From positions 47,475-84,616 of the forward strand of contig NZ_BAAAHE010000008.1 of assembly GCF_039525035.1 (NCBI RefSeq): a DNA stretch of 37,142 bases, read 5' to 3'. The translations under genes and the position numbers were made by a program. Under the pieces are notes generated by a model. That model made no database searches, was not told the DNA's origin, and saw nothing but the letters and a program-made list of their open reading frames with translations. This document shows positions 1-9,413 of the stretch, piece after piece. This DNA comes from Sporichthya brevicatena. Its GTDB lineage: Bacteria > Actinomycetota > Actinomycetes > Sporichthyales > Sporichthyaceae. Each line of letters opens with the position of its first letter. Position 1 is the stretch's first letter.

Positions 1-12
1 GACGTCAGGGCC

Positions 13-1671
<1,659 letters not shown>

Positions 1672-1877
1672 GAGCCGGCCTTTCGGGCTGGGGGACCAGG
1701 ACCTCCTCAGGTGGCGGAATCCTCGCATTGACCTGCCACGTTGTCATCGCGGACTCCGATGACTGAATCTTGATCACCCCGGGTCTTGCGCTCCGACGCG
1801 AGTCCGTTTCAATCGACTTAGTCAAAGGTGTCGGTCGGCTCAGCGTGGAGCCTGGACTTTTCTGTGGGGCTTTCGCG

Positions 1878-3773
1878 ATGGGTGCGCACAGTGCTTCGGG
1901 TGGCGGTCGACGCCGCTCCGGTGTGCACCGGGAAGGGCCGGCACCCGAAAGTTCTCCACGGCGGGGTCGGCACGCGGCAGCCGCCCCGGTCGACCCCGTA
2001 GCCGAGACCCCCGTAGCCGAGACCCCCGTCGCCAAGGCGCCCCTCGAGGCGCCCGTCGCCGAGTCCCTCGCCGCGACCGTCGAGTCCCTCGCCGCTGACG
2101 CCGTCGCCGAGCAGAACTCCCTCGTCGACGCGCTGCTGACCGAGGCCCCCGCGGTCCCGGCCCCCGTCCTCGACGAGGTCATCGACCTGCCGCCGCGGGT
2201 CAGCCGCCGGCGCAAGCCGGTCCAGACCGTCGCCCGGGCGCTGCGCTGGACGATCGCCGGGGCGCTGATCCCGGGCCTGGCCCACATCGCTGCCGGCCGC
2301 CGCCGGGTCGGTCTGGTCATGGCCGGGTCGTTCGCGACGCTGCTCGTGGCCGTCGCCTTCGTGCTCCTCGCCGTCCCGCGGACGCGGCTCGTCGAGCTGT
2401 CGGTCCAGCCGACCGAGCTCGAGCTGATGATCGCGCTGTTCTCCGCCCTCGGCCTGATCTGGGTCCTGGTCGTCCTCAGCTCCTGGTCGGTGCACAAGCC
2501 CGAGCAGTTGCGGGCCGGCCAGCGCGCCCTCGCGACCGGTGTCGTGGCGGCGCTGTCCATCGGCGTCGCCGCCCCGTTCGCGATGGGTGCGCGCACGGCC
2601 TACGTCCAGCTGGACCTGCTCAACACGATCTTCGACAACCCGACGACGACCACCCAGATGGCGATGCCCGCGCTGCCGGTGAAGCAGCAGCCGCAGGCGA
2701 CGCCGGGCTTCGGGCCGCCCACCGGGTTCTTCGCGAACAAGCCGCGCGTCAACGTCCTGCTGCTCGGCGGCGACGGCGGGGACAACCGCATCGGCGTCCG
2801 CACCGACACGATGATCCTGGCGAGCATCGACACCCAGACTGGGCGCACGGTCCTGACGTCCCTGCCGCGGAACATGATGAAGGTGCAGTTCCCGACCGGC
2901 AGCGAGATGGCGCGCCGATTCCCCAACGGCTTCAACGACATGCTGAACGCGGTCTACCTGTACGCGTCCAACGACAAGTCGGTCATGCCGGGGGCGAAGT
3001 ACCCGGGCGGCGAACTGCTGAAGCAGACCTGGGCCTGGACCATCGGGCAGCCCGTCGACTACTTCATCCTCGTCAACCTCGACGGGTTCCGGGACATCGT
3101 CGACGCGTTCGGCGGCGTGACGATCAACGTCGAGCGGCGGCTGCCCATCGGCGGCAGCCACGACGCCAACGGGCGGGTCCTGGAGCAGCCGCACAACTAC
3201 CTGGAGCCGGGCCGTCGCAAGCTCAACGGCTACGAGGCGCTCTGGTACGGCCGCTCCCGGTTCGACTCCGACGACTACTCCCGGATGAACCGCCAGCGCT
3301 GCCTGCTCGGCGCGATCGCCCGCCAGGCCAGCCCGATGAAGGTGCTCACGAACTTCTCCGAGCTCGCCGGGGCCGCGAAGCGGATCATCCTCACCGACAT
3401 CCCGCGCCAGGCGCTGCCTGATCTGCTCGAACTCGCCGGCAAGGCCAAGAGCGCCCGCGTCACCAGCCTGACGTTCGTCCGCTCGGCGGCCTTCGACCCG
3501 GCGAACCCGAACTTCGCCTACATCCAGGAGCAGGTCCGCCTCGCGCTCGACGAGGCGGCCCGGACCCGCTACGCCCAGGGCTCGGGGCCGGCGACGACCC
3601 CCGCGACTCCCGCCACGGGGACCCCGACCGGGACGCCGACCGGGACTCCGGCCGGGACGAAGACCGGGACGAAGACCGGGACCAAGACGGCGGTGAAGGG
3701 TGCCGCCGCTCCGACCCCGACGCCGACCCCGTCCTCGGCGGCGACGCAACTCGACAAGGTCTGCGGTTACTGA
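1878..3773 (+). CDS. LCP (LytR-CpsA-Psr) family protein with four-helix N-terminal membrane domain
   Basis: LCP proteins attach undecaprenyl-linked glycopolymers (teichoic acid, arabinogalactan, capsule) to peptidoglycan on the outer face of the membrane. The LCP core is clear: GVRTDTMILASID, the Arg in TSLPRNMMK, and the late ALWYGRSRFDSDDYSRMNRQR-type segment with its conserved Arg/Asp residues. Unlike simple LCPs with one anchor, four hydrophobic segments precede the core, the first carrying a PGLAHIAAGRRRVG motif. The N-terminus is Ala/Pro/Glu-rich with short VAETPVAE-like repeats. The C-terminus is a Thr/Pro/Gly/Lys repeat tail (GTPTGTPTG, then GTKTGTKTG), probably wall-spanning. I chose the ATG at 1878 over the TTG at 1770, because the 36 residues between look non-coding; the ribosome site is weak (GTGGGG). 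The exact glycopolymer is unknown. Confidence 0.9.
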   Translation: MGAHSASGGGRRRSGVHREGPAPESSPRRGRHAAAAPVDPVAETPVAETPVAKAPLEAPVAESLAATVESLAADAVAEQNSLVDALLTEAPAVPAPVLDEVIDLPPRVSRRRKPVQTVARALRWTIAGALIPGLAHIAAGRRRVGLVMAGSFATLLVAVAFVLLAVPRTRLVELSVQPTELELMIALFSALGLIWVLVVLSSWSVHKPEQLRAGQRALATGVVAALSIGVAAPFAMGARTAYVQLDLLNTIFDNPTTTTQMAMPALPVKQQPQATPGFGPPTGFFANKPRVNVLLLGGDGGDNRIGVRTDTMILASIDTQTGRTVLTSLPRNMMKVQFPTGSEMARRFPNGFNDMLNAVYLYASNDKSVMPGAKYPGGELLKQTWAWTIGQPVDYFILVNLDGFRDIVDAFGGVTINVERRLPIGGSHDANGRVLEQPHNYLEPGRRKLNGYEALWYGRSRFDSDDYSRMNRQRCLLGAIARQASPMKVLTNFSELAGAAKRIILTDIPRQALPDLLELAGKAKSARVTSLTFVRSAAFDPANPNFAYIQEQVRLALDEAARTRYAQGSGPATTPATPATGTPTGTPTGTPAGTKTGTKTGTKTAVKGAAAPTPTPTPSSAATQLDKVCGY

Positions 3774-3895
3774 TCTTCGTCGACCCGGTGCCTGATCGCG
3801 ACCGAGTCGTTGCGGAGCGCAGCCGTGTCGGTCCGGGCGTCAGGGCCCGAATCTGCTGGAAAATCAGGGCTATTCGCCCAATCCGACCCCCGAGG

Positions 3896-3956
3896 GTCAA
3901 GCCCTTTGAAAGCCGGGGCTGTCCGGCTTGACGGCTATGTCCCACGGGCCGACTCT
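3896..3956 (+). promoter_or_regulatory. Inverted repeat overlapping a putative promoter upstream of the 4057 gene
   Basis: GTCAAGCC (3896-3903) and GGCTTGAC (3925-3932) are perfect inverted repeats. A second, mutually exclusive hairpin AAGCCGG/CCGGCTT is possible at 3910-3916 and 3923-3929. The right arm contains TTGACG (3928-3933), which lies 17 nt before GACTCT (3951-3956), a plausible -35/-10 pair about 100 nt upstream of the ATG at 4057. That arrangement would suit a repressor site covering the -35 box. It could equally be a terminator-like structure behind the LCP gene, although no T-run follows. Confidence 0.3.
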
Positions 3957-4056
3957 GCTTAGGACCACCCCGAAGTTTCACGACACCAGCGCTGGGGCGG
4001 ACTGCTCGCTCGAGACCCGGGCCGGCACCCGCTACCGGTGAGGAGGCGTACTGTCC

Positions 4057-4845
4057 ATGGCCCGCCACGCAGGTTCCGACTCGTTCGACGCCGACCTCCC
4101 CGCGGACTGGGATCCGCTGGTCGACCCGTGGCCCCCGGCTGCTGCGGTCCCGCAGGCCACCCCGCTCGAACGTACGGTGCGTGACGAGGTCGATCCCCTG
4201 GGTCTCGCCTCCCTCTCGAACTGGACCTTCGCCTCCGAGTCGACGAACCTCCGCGACTCGCTCTCCGAGCTCGCGGCCCTCGAGGTCCGCGTCGCCCAGC
4301 CGGCGCCGGCGCCGGAGATCGTCGTCCCCCCGCGCGACCCGCGCCGCGAGGCGCAGCTGGCCATCGAGACCCAGCCGGTCGAGCTGGACCTCGGCGAGCA
4401 CCCCTCCGGCCCGCTGCCCCGCGCCGGCACCTGGCCGCCCCTGGGGGGCGTCCCCGAGTCGCCCGCGGCCCTGGACCGCCTCCGGACCGAGACCCCCGTC
4501 GAGACCCGGCCCGAGCCCCGGCCCGAGCCGCGCGTCGAGTCCCGGGTCGAGGTCGACCCGACGCCGCAGTTCGACGTCACCCTCGTCGGCCCGCTCGGCG
4601 ACCCGGAGTTCGGGTTCACCAAGGGCCAGTGGTACGCCCTGGCGGGCAGCAGTGCCCGTGAGGTGACGGTCGGCGAGGCGATCCTGGCCCACCCCGACAA
4701 GGCCGGCCCGATCGTCCAGCTCGCCTGCTGGTACCTCCGCGAGAAGCCGAGCACCGGCCGCGCCCTCGACCTCGCCACCGAGCTCGCGATGGCGGTCTCC
4801 GACCTCGCCCGCCGGGAACTGGTCCGCGAGCGCCGCTCCGCCTGA
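4057..4845 (+). CDS. Hypothetical acidic Pro/Glu-rich protein
   Basis: I do not recognise a family. The 262-aa product has no signal peptide or membrane segment. It starts with an Asp/Pro/Trp-rich stretch (DWDPLVDPWPP) and has a low-complexity middle of Pro-Glu-Arg repeats (ETRPEPRPEPRVESRVEVD). It ends in an apparently folded region of about 85 residues, from TLVGPLGDPEFGF onward, that includes a Trp/Tyr-containing segment and a predicted amphipathic helix (ALDLATELAMAVSDLARREL). Codon bias is typical of its neighbours, so it is probably a real gene. The start is well supported: GTGAGGAGG at 4038-4046 lies 10 nt before the ATG. It is probably cytoplasmic, with a disordered linker joining short terminal modules. 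The stop codon sits in a 13-bp tandem duplication. Confidence 0.8.
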   Translation: MARHAGSDSFDADLPADWDPLVDPWPPAAAVPQATPLERTVRDEVDPLGLASLSNWTFASESTNLRDSLSELAALEVRVAQPAPAPEIVVPPRDPRREAQLAIETQPVELDLGEHPSGPLPRAGTWPPLGGVPESPAALDRLRTETPVETRPEPRPEPRVESRVEVDPTPQFDVTLVGPLGDPEFGFTKGQWYALAGSSAREVTVGEAILAHPDKAGPIVQLACWYLREKPSTGRALDLATELAMAVSDLARRELVRERRSA

Positions 4846-4864
4846 CGCCTCCGCCTGACGCCTC
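4839..4864 (+). repeat. Two 13-bp tandem units spanning a stop codon
   Basis: CGCCTGACGCCTC occurs twice head-to-tail. The first unit holds the TGA stop of the preceding gene (4843-4845). The second supplies another TGA shifted by 13 nt, hence in a different frame. Confidence 0.8.
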
Positions 4865-4894
4865 CGTCGGGCCCGCTCCGCCTGGTCGTGAAAG

Positions 4895-4938
4895 AAAGGG
4901 TGACACCCCTTACTACGCAGTAAGGGGTGTCACCCTTT
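4895..4938. terminator. 44-bp palindromic bidirectional terminator, copy 1
   Basis: Two perfectly complementary 20-nt arms (4895-4914 and 4919-4938) enclose the loop ACGC. The arms begin AAAGGGTGACACCCC and end with a short T-run on each strand. The element lies between two convergent genes, so it can terminate both. An almost identical copy is at 9347-9390; the only difference is one loop base. Confidence 0.85.
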
Positions 4939-4955
4939 TGTGACGGCGAGGGTCG

Positions 4956-6167
4956 CTACTGCTTGTAGGTCTCGAGGAAGCGGCCGATGCGGGTGATCGC
5001 CTCGCGGAGGTCGTCGACGTGGGGGAGCGTGACGATCCGGAGGTGGTCCGGACGCGGCCAGTTGAAGCCGCGCCCCTGGACGAGCAGGATCCGCTCGCTG
5101 CGGAGCAGGTCGAGGCACAGGCGCTCGTCGTCGACGATCGGGTGGACCTTCGGGTCGATCCGCGGGAAGCAGTACAGCGCGCCCTTCGGCTTCACGCAGG
5201 AGACGCCGGGGATCTGGTTGAGCATCTCGTAGCAGACGTCGCGCTGCTCCATCAGGCGTCCGCCCGGCAGCACCAGGTCGTCGACGCCGTGGGCCGCGGA
5301 CAGGGCGGTCTGGATCGCCCACTGCGACGGGACGTTCGCGCACAGGCGCATGTTCGCGAGGACCTGCATGCCCTCGAGGTAGCTGCGGGCGTGCTGGCGT
5401 GGACCGGTGACGACGGCCCAGCCGGAGCGGAAGCCCGCCATCCGGTAGACCTTGCTCAGGCCGCCGAAGGTGATCGTGAGGACGTCGTCGGCGAGCGACG
5501 CGGCGGGGACGTGGACCGCGTCGTCGTAGAGGATCCGGTCGTAGATCTCGTCGGCGAACACGATGAGGTTGTGCCGGCGCGCGATCGCGAGCAGGTCCTC
5601 GAGCAGGTCGCGGGAGTACACCGCGCCCGTCGGGTTGTTCGGGTTGATGATCACGATCGCCTTGGTCTTGGCGGTGATCTTGGCCTCGACGTCGGCGAGG
5701 TCCGGCATCCAGTCGGCTTCCTCGTCGCAGAGGTAGTGCACCGGCCGGCCGCCGCACAGGGACGTGATCGCCGTCCACAGCGGGTAGTCCGGCGCCGGGA
5801 TCAGCACCTCGTCGCCGGTGTTCAGCAGCGCCTGCAGGCACATCGCGATGAGCTCGGAGACACCGTTGCCGAGGTAGATCTGGTCGACGTCGATGTCCGC
5901 AATGCCCTGATTCGCGTAGTACTGCGCGACGGCGGTGCGTGCGGAGAAGATGCCCTTGGAGTCGCTGTACCCGGCGGCGGCGGGCAGGTTCCGCACGATC
6001 GCCTGGAGGATGTCGTCCGGGGCCTCGAAGCCGAACGGGGCCGGGTTGCCGATGTTCAGCTTGAGGATCCGGTGGCCGGTCTGCTCGAGACGCATCGCCT
6101 CTTCGAGCACCGGGCCACGCACGTCGTAGGCGACGTTCGCGAGCTTGCTGGACTGAATGATCTCCAC
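4956..6167 (-). CDS. alaA: Alanine aminotransferase, AlaA-type, PLP-dependent
   Basis: Class I/II aminotransferase expected to interconvert pyruvate/glutamate with alanine/2-oxoglutarate in the cytoplasm. It closely resembles E. coli AlaA from memory: the N-terminal SSKLANVAYDVRGPV, LKLNIGNPAPFGF, GNGVSELI, PAPDYPLWTA, NPNNPTGAVYS, FADEIYDRILYDD and the PLP lysine in GGLSKVYRMAG (Lys239), then CVKPKGALYCFP and the C-terminal RIVTLPHVDDL. Length, 403 aa, matches the family at about 405. I chose the GTG at 6167 because the homologous N-terminus begins a few residues later and a TACACT -10 box lies exactly 6 nt upstream, indicating a leaderless mRNA. In-frame sequence further upstream looks non-coding. 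It is convergent with the unknown 4057 gene and divergent from the flavodoxin-like gene. Confidence 0.94.
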   Translation of the reverse strand: MEIIQSSKLANVAYDVRGPVLEEAMRLEQTGHRILKLNIGNPAPFGFEAPDDILQAIVRNLPAAAGYSDSKGIFSARTAVAQYYANQGIADIDVDQIYLGNGVSELIAMCLQALLNTGDEVLIPAPDYPLWTAITSLCGGRPVHYLCDEEADWMPDLADVEAKITAKTKAIVIINPNNPTGAVYSRDLLEDLLAIARRHNLIVFADEIYDRILYDDAVHVPAASLADDVLTITFGGLSKVYRMAGFRSGWAVVTGPRQHARSYLEGMQVLANMRLCANVPSQWAIQTALSAAHGVDDLVLPGGRLMEQRDVCYEMLNQIPGVSCVKPKGALYCFPRIDPKVHPIVDDERLCLDLLRSERILLVQGRGFNWPRPDHLRIVTLPHVDDLREAITRIGRFLETYKQ

Positions 6168-6179
6168 CGCCCGAGTGTA
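6168..6179 (-). promoter_or_regulatory. Leaderless -10 box of the aminotransferase gene
   Basis: TACACT (6174-6179 on the minus strand) is followed by 6 nt and then the GTG start, so transcription should begin at or next to the start codon. No convincing -35 box is visible. Confidence 0.55.
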
Positions 6180-6451
6180 GGACCGCGCCCACCGCGGCCG
6201 CGCGGAGATTTGCGCCGTCCGGGCCCGGGGTCCGAATCGGGGGGTCAAGGCGGCCGCTCGAGGTGCCGAAGTTCCGGACGTTCCTGCTGTGCGTTCCTGA
6301 TGCGGGATCACGGAATTCGTGGCGATTCGGGCGGGATTCTCCCCTCGGAAGGCTCTCGAATTTCCGTGCCGCCACCGATAGATTCGCTGCTTCGCTCGCC
6401 GCCGCACCTACCATCGGCGGCAGTGGGGCTGAACCCATCCGGAGGGGACAC

Positions 6452-6916
6452 ATGTCGGCTCGGGTGCTTGTCGCCTACGCCGCGAGCGCGGGCTTCACGG
6501 CTCGGCACGCTGCCGATGTCGCCAGTGAGATCGCCGAGGTCGGCGGTCTCGAGGTGGACGTCAAGCCGATCACGTACGTCGCGTCGATCGAGCCGTACGT
6601 CGCGGTGTACCTGGGGTGGTCGAGCCAGTCCGGGGCCGGGCAGCGCGCGGTGGCCCGGTTCCTCGAGCGCAACGCCCCGCACCTCGCCGACCGTCGCATC
6701 TGGGTGGTGCAGCGCAAGGCGCCGGGCGAGGGGTCGGCCCGCGGTGGGCTCCGGCTCTCGCGGCTGCTGGTCCGCAACGGCGTCGCCGCCGAGGCGTTCG
6801 CCGGCACCGGCACCCACCGGCGCAGCGAGGTCCTCCCGACGATCGCCCCCGCCGTCCCCGGGCCGTCCCCGGCCGGCGACGAGGTCATCGCCCACACGCG
6901 TCCCATCTCCGCCTGA
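6452..6916 (+). CDS. Flavodoxin-like domain protein
   Basis: Small cytoplasmic protein (154 aa) with a flavodoxin-type N-terminus: a beta strand followed by a phosphate-loop-like segment, LVAYAASAGFTARHAADVAS, comparable to the flavodoxin/HemG pattern (aYaSxxGsTxxiA). Later segments EPYVAVYLGWSSQSGAG, RFLERNAPHLADRRIWV and GTHRRSEVLP fit the order of strands in flavodoxin-domain proteins of actinobacteria. It probably binds FMN in a redox or regulatory role, but the loop is Ala-rich where flavodoxins have Ser/Thr, so FMN binding is not certain. The start is firm: GGAGGGG (6441-6447) lies 4 nt before the ATG. The intergenic region shared with the divergent aminotransferase is 284 bp and shows no other clear element. 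Confidence 0.65.
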   Translation: MSARVLVAYAASAGFTARHAADVASEIAEVGGLEVDVKPITYVASIEPYVAVYLGWSSQSGAGQRAVARFLERNAPHLADRRIWVVQRKAPGEGSARGGLRLSRLLVRNGVAAEAFAGTGTHRRSEVLPTIAPAVPGPSPAGDEVIAHTRPISA

Positions 6917-6942
6917 CGCGACCGGCCCGGCCCGCCGGGTCC

Positions 6943-6955
6943 TAGAGTCGCGGCG
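6943..6955 (+). promoter_or_regulatory. Leaderless -10 box
   Basis: TAGAGT (6943-6948) is followed by 7 nt and then the ATG at 6956. No ribosome site precedes this ATG. Confidence 0.5.
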
Positions 6956-8524
6956 ATGAGGTCGACGGCCGGACGCGAACCCGCGATCCTGGCCGCCCTG
7001 TTCTGGGTCCCGTTCGCCCTCGCGGCGGCCTGGATCGTCGCCTCACCGCCGCACTCCGTCGACGGGCCGGCGCACCTGCTCGGGGCGCGGGCGATCGCCG
7101 ACCACGGCGAGCCGGTCTACGCCCGGTACTACGAGCTCGACTGGTTCCCGACGCCGAACCTCGCCGGGACGCGGGTGCTCGCGGTGCTGGTCGACGTCGG
7201 CGGACTGCGCCTCGCCGCGACGGTGATGCTGCTGCTCGCCGCGCTCGGGACGCCGCTGGCGCTGCGGTACGCCCTGCGCGCGATCCGGCCCGAGTCGACG
7301 TGGCTCGCGATCGCCGCCCTGCCGCTGTGCTTCGGCTACCTCTACTTCTACGGGTTCTGGAACTACTGCCTCGGCACTGCGCTCGCGCTGGCGTGCGTCG
7401 GCCTGACCCTGCGCGCCGCCCCGGCCTGGCGGCCCGGCCCGACGCTCGCCCTCGCCGCGCTGCTGACCCTGACCTGGCTGACGCACCTGGTCCCGTTCGT
7501 CGCCGCGGTGCTGTTCCTCGGGGCGACGGTGGTGACCGGGCCCCGCCGGCTGGGGGCGTGGTTGGCACCCGCGGCGACGGTGCTCCCTGGTGCGGTACTC
7601 AGCCTCGCGTACCTGCTCCACACCGACTCCGGCGACGGACCGACCTGGACCAGCCCCCTCGGTCGGGTGGTCGGGCTGGTCTCGCTGCACACCACGGTCA
7701 CGACGTACTCGCGGTGGGAGGACGTCGTCGCCGCGGTGATCGCTCTCGTGCTGGTGACGCTGGCGCTGGTGGCCCGGCGGGCGGTCCCCGCCTCGGGTGC
7801 GCGGGCCGCGAGTGCCGCGGCGGGGCTCGCGGCGACGGCCGCGGCGGTGCTGGTCCTGGCCACGCCGGCGAGTTTCGGCCTCGACTTCGGCCTGATCGAC
7901 GAGCGCCTCGCGGTGTTCCCGGTGCTGTTCGCCCTGCTCTGGCTCGCCGCCCGGCCCCCGGAGCCCCGGATCGCCCTCATAGCCGCGGTCGCGCTCGTCG
8001 TCGCGACCGGCGCCCTGGCCCTGGTCCGTCTGCCGAAGCTCGCCGACTACGACGACCTCGCCGCCGAGTACCTCGCGGCGGGCGAGTTCGTCGAGCCGGG
8101 CTCCACCCTGGTTGCGCTGCGCTTCGCGAACCTCGGCCCCGATGCCGGCCGCAACCGGGAGTGGGACCCCACCCGGCACCTGGCCAGTGAGCTCGCGGCC
8201 CGCCGACACGCCGTCGACGTCGGACACTACGAGGCGGTCCTCGACTACTTCCCCGCCCGCTTCCGGCCCGAGGTGAACCCCCGGACCGTGCTCGATCCCG
8301 AGTTAACCGGCCTCGGGTCGGTGCCGCCGCAGATCGCGCTCGCGCAGTTGCCGGCGTTGGCGCCGGTCTACGTCCTCGTCGTGGGTGCGGCGGACGCCTC
8401 CGGCCCGGCGGCGCACGTGCTGGAGGAGACGCGGTTGGTGCTGGCGCGGCACTTCGAGAAGGTCGGCACGACCGGGCGCGGGCTGGTCGAGGTCTGGCGC
8501 TCGGTACCGGCGGGTTCGGGATAG
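6956..8524 (+). CDS. Polytopic membrane protein, possible GT-C glycosyltransferase
   Basis: Integral membrane protein of 522 aa with about ten hydrophobic helices (residues about 10-350) and a soluble C-terminal domain of about 165 residues. An acidic motif, SVDGPAHLLGA with Asp36 and His40, falls in the first extracytoplasmic loop after helix 1. That is where GT-C enzymes, which use lipid-phosphate sugars, carry their catalytic Asp. I therefore infer, without certainty, a lipid-linked sugar transferase or related envelope enzyme. The C-terminal domain shows regular alpha/beta character (STLVALRFANLG, VYVLVVGAADA) as in other GT-C-like proteins. The start is set by the leaderless -10 box. The TAG stop (8522-8524) is also the first half of the -10 box of the next gene. 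A sugar or lipid substrate cannot be assigned. Confidence 0.72.
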   Translation: MRSTAGREPAILAALFWVPFALAAAWIVASPPHSVDGPAHLLGARAIADHGEPVYARYYELDWFPTPNLAGTRVLAVLVDVGGLRLAATVMLLLAALGTPLALRYALRAIRPESTWLAIAALPLCFGYLYFYGFWNYCLGTALALACVGLTLRAAPAWRPGPTLALAALLTLTWLTHLVPFVAAVLFLGATVVTGPRRLGAWLAPAATVLPGAVLSLAYLLHTDSGDGPTWTSPLGRVVGLVSLHTTVTTYSRWEDVVAAVIALVLVTLALVARRAVPASGARAASAAAGLAATAAAVLVLATPASFGLDFGLIDERLAVFPVLFALLWLAARPPEPRIALIAAVALVVATGALALVRLPKLADYDDLAAEYLAAGEFVEPGSTLVALRFANLGPDAGRNREWDPTRHLASELAARRHAVDVGHYEAVLDYFPARFRPEVNPRTVLDPELTGLGSVPPQIALAQLPALAPVYVLVVGAADASGPAAHVLEETRLVLARHFEKVGTTGRGLVEVWRSVPAGSG

Positions 8525-8533
8525 CCTCCCTCG
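8522..8533 (+). promoter_or_regulatory. Leaderless -10 box overlapping the upstream stop codon
   Basis: TAGCCT (8522-8527), then 6 nt, then GTG at 8534. Its first three bases are the TAG stop codon of the membrane-protein gene. Confidence 0.55.
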
Positions 8534-9304
8534 GTGCTCATCCTGCTCCCGCCCTCGGAGGGCAAGACCGAAGCGCGCCGGGGGAAGCCGCTCGACCTGT
8601 CGACGCTGGTGTTCGCGGACGCGCTGACCGAGACGCGCCGCACCGTGATGGCCGCGCTCGCCGACCTGTGCGCCGGCGACGCCGAGAAGGCCCGTGAGGT
8701 CTTGGATCTGACGGCTGGTCAGGCCGCTGACCTCGTCCGCAACCTCCGGCTGGAGACGGCCCCGACGCTGACCGCGGCGCAGCTCTACAGCGGCGTCCTG
8801 TTCGACCACCTCGGCCTGTTGGACCTCCCGTCCGACGCGAAGCGCCGGGCCAACCGGAGCGTCCTGATCTCCAGCGGGTTGTGGGGCGTCGTGCGCCCGA
8901 ACGACCGCGTCCCGCCGTACCGGCTCTCCGGCGGCGCGACGCTGCCGACGCTCGGCACGATCGCCGGGACCTGGCGCGGTCCCCTCGGCGAGGTCCTGCC
9001 GGGCTGGGTCGGCCGCAAGGTCCTGCTCGACCTGCGCTCCGGTGCCTACGTCGCGGCCTGGCGTCCGTCCGGTGCCGTGGCGGAGCGGACCGTCACCGTG
9101 CAGGTCACGCACCAGGGCAAGGTCGTCAGCCACCACAACAAGGCGACGAAGGGCCGACTCGCCCGCGCCCTGCTCTGCTCCGACGCCGACCCCCGGACCC
9201 CGGCCGCCCTCGCCGAGGCCTGCGCCGCCGTCGGCTTCCCCGGCCTCCTCACCGCCCCGCCCCGCGCCGGCGGCACCTGGCAGCTGAGCATCGACCAGGT
9301 CTGA
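8534..9304 (+). CDS. yaaA: YaaA family protein (DUF328), peroxide-stress/iron-control type
   Basis: In E. coli YaaA lowers intracellular unincorporated iron during H2O2 stress and has a DNA-binding fold; the biochemical activity of actinobacterial homologues is less clear. The family hallmark LLPPSEGK is at residues 4-11, followed by YSGVLFDHLG, SGLWGVVRPNDRVPPYRLSG (abridged here), VLLDLRSGAYVAAW and a basic C-terminal VVSHHNKATKGRLARALL. Length, 256 aa, equals the family norm. The GTG start at 8534 is only 9 nt beyond the preceding stop and directly follows a leaderless -10 box. This start places the PPSEGK motif at the usual distance from the N-terminus. The stop codon opens a 14-bp tandem array and the gene is convergent with the hydrolase-like gene. 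Confidence 0.9.
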   Translation: MLILLPPSEGKTEARRGKPLDLSTLVFADALTETRRTVMAALADLCAGDAEKAREVLDLTAGQAADLVRNLRLETAPTLTAAQLYSGVLFDHLGLLDLPSDAKRRANRSVLISSGLWGVVRPNDRVPPYRLSGGATLPTLGTIAGTWRGPLGEVLPGWVGRKVLLDLRSGAYVAAWRPSGAVAERTVTVQVTHQGKVVSHHNKATKGRLARALLCSDADPRTPAALAEACAAVGFPGLLTAPPRAGGTWQLSIDQV

Positions 9305-9337
9305 CCCGCCCGGCCTGACCCGCCCGGCCTGACCCGC
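9301..9337 (+). repeat. 14-bp tandem array carrying stop codons in three frames
   Basis: CTGACCCGCCCGGC occurs at 9301-9314 and 9315-9328, with a partial third unit at 9329-9337. Each unit contains a TGA. With 14-nt spacing the three stops occupy all three reading frames. Confidence 0.85.
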
Positions 9338-9346
9338 GATGTCACG

Positions 9347-9390
9347 AAAGGGTGACACCCCTTACTGCGCAGTAAGGGGTGTCACCCTTT
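9347..9390. terminator. 44-bp palindromic bidirectional terminator, copy 2
   Basis: The arms at 9347-9366 and 9371-9390 are perfect complements and identical to the arms at 4895-4938. The central GCGC makes the whole 44 bp one uninterrupted palindrome. It lies between convergent genes and ends in TTT on both strands. Confidence 0.85.
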
Positions 9391-9413
9391 CTTGACATTG
9401 GCGGGGCTGCGGG

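Noticed and set aside
1807-1828. The AT-richer stretch TTTCAATCGACTTAGTCAAAGG as an operator between the acyl-CoA synthetase and LCP genes
   Set aside because: The symmetry is poor and no match to a known operator could be supported; left without a call.
1818-3749. A 643-residue minus-strand frame across the LCP gene
   Set aside because: Arg/Asp/Glu shadow of the LCP reading frame with no recognisable motif; the plus-strand LCP signatures are unambiguous.
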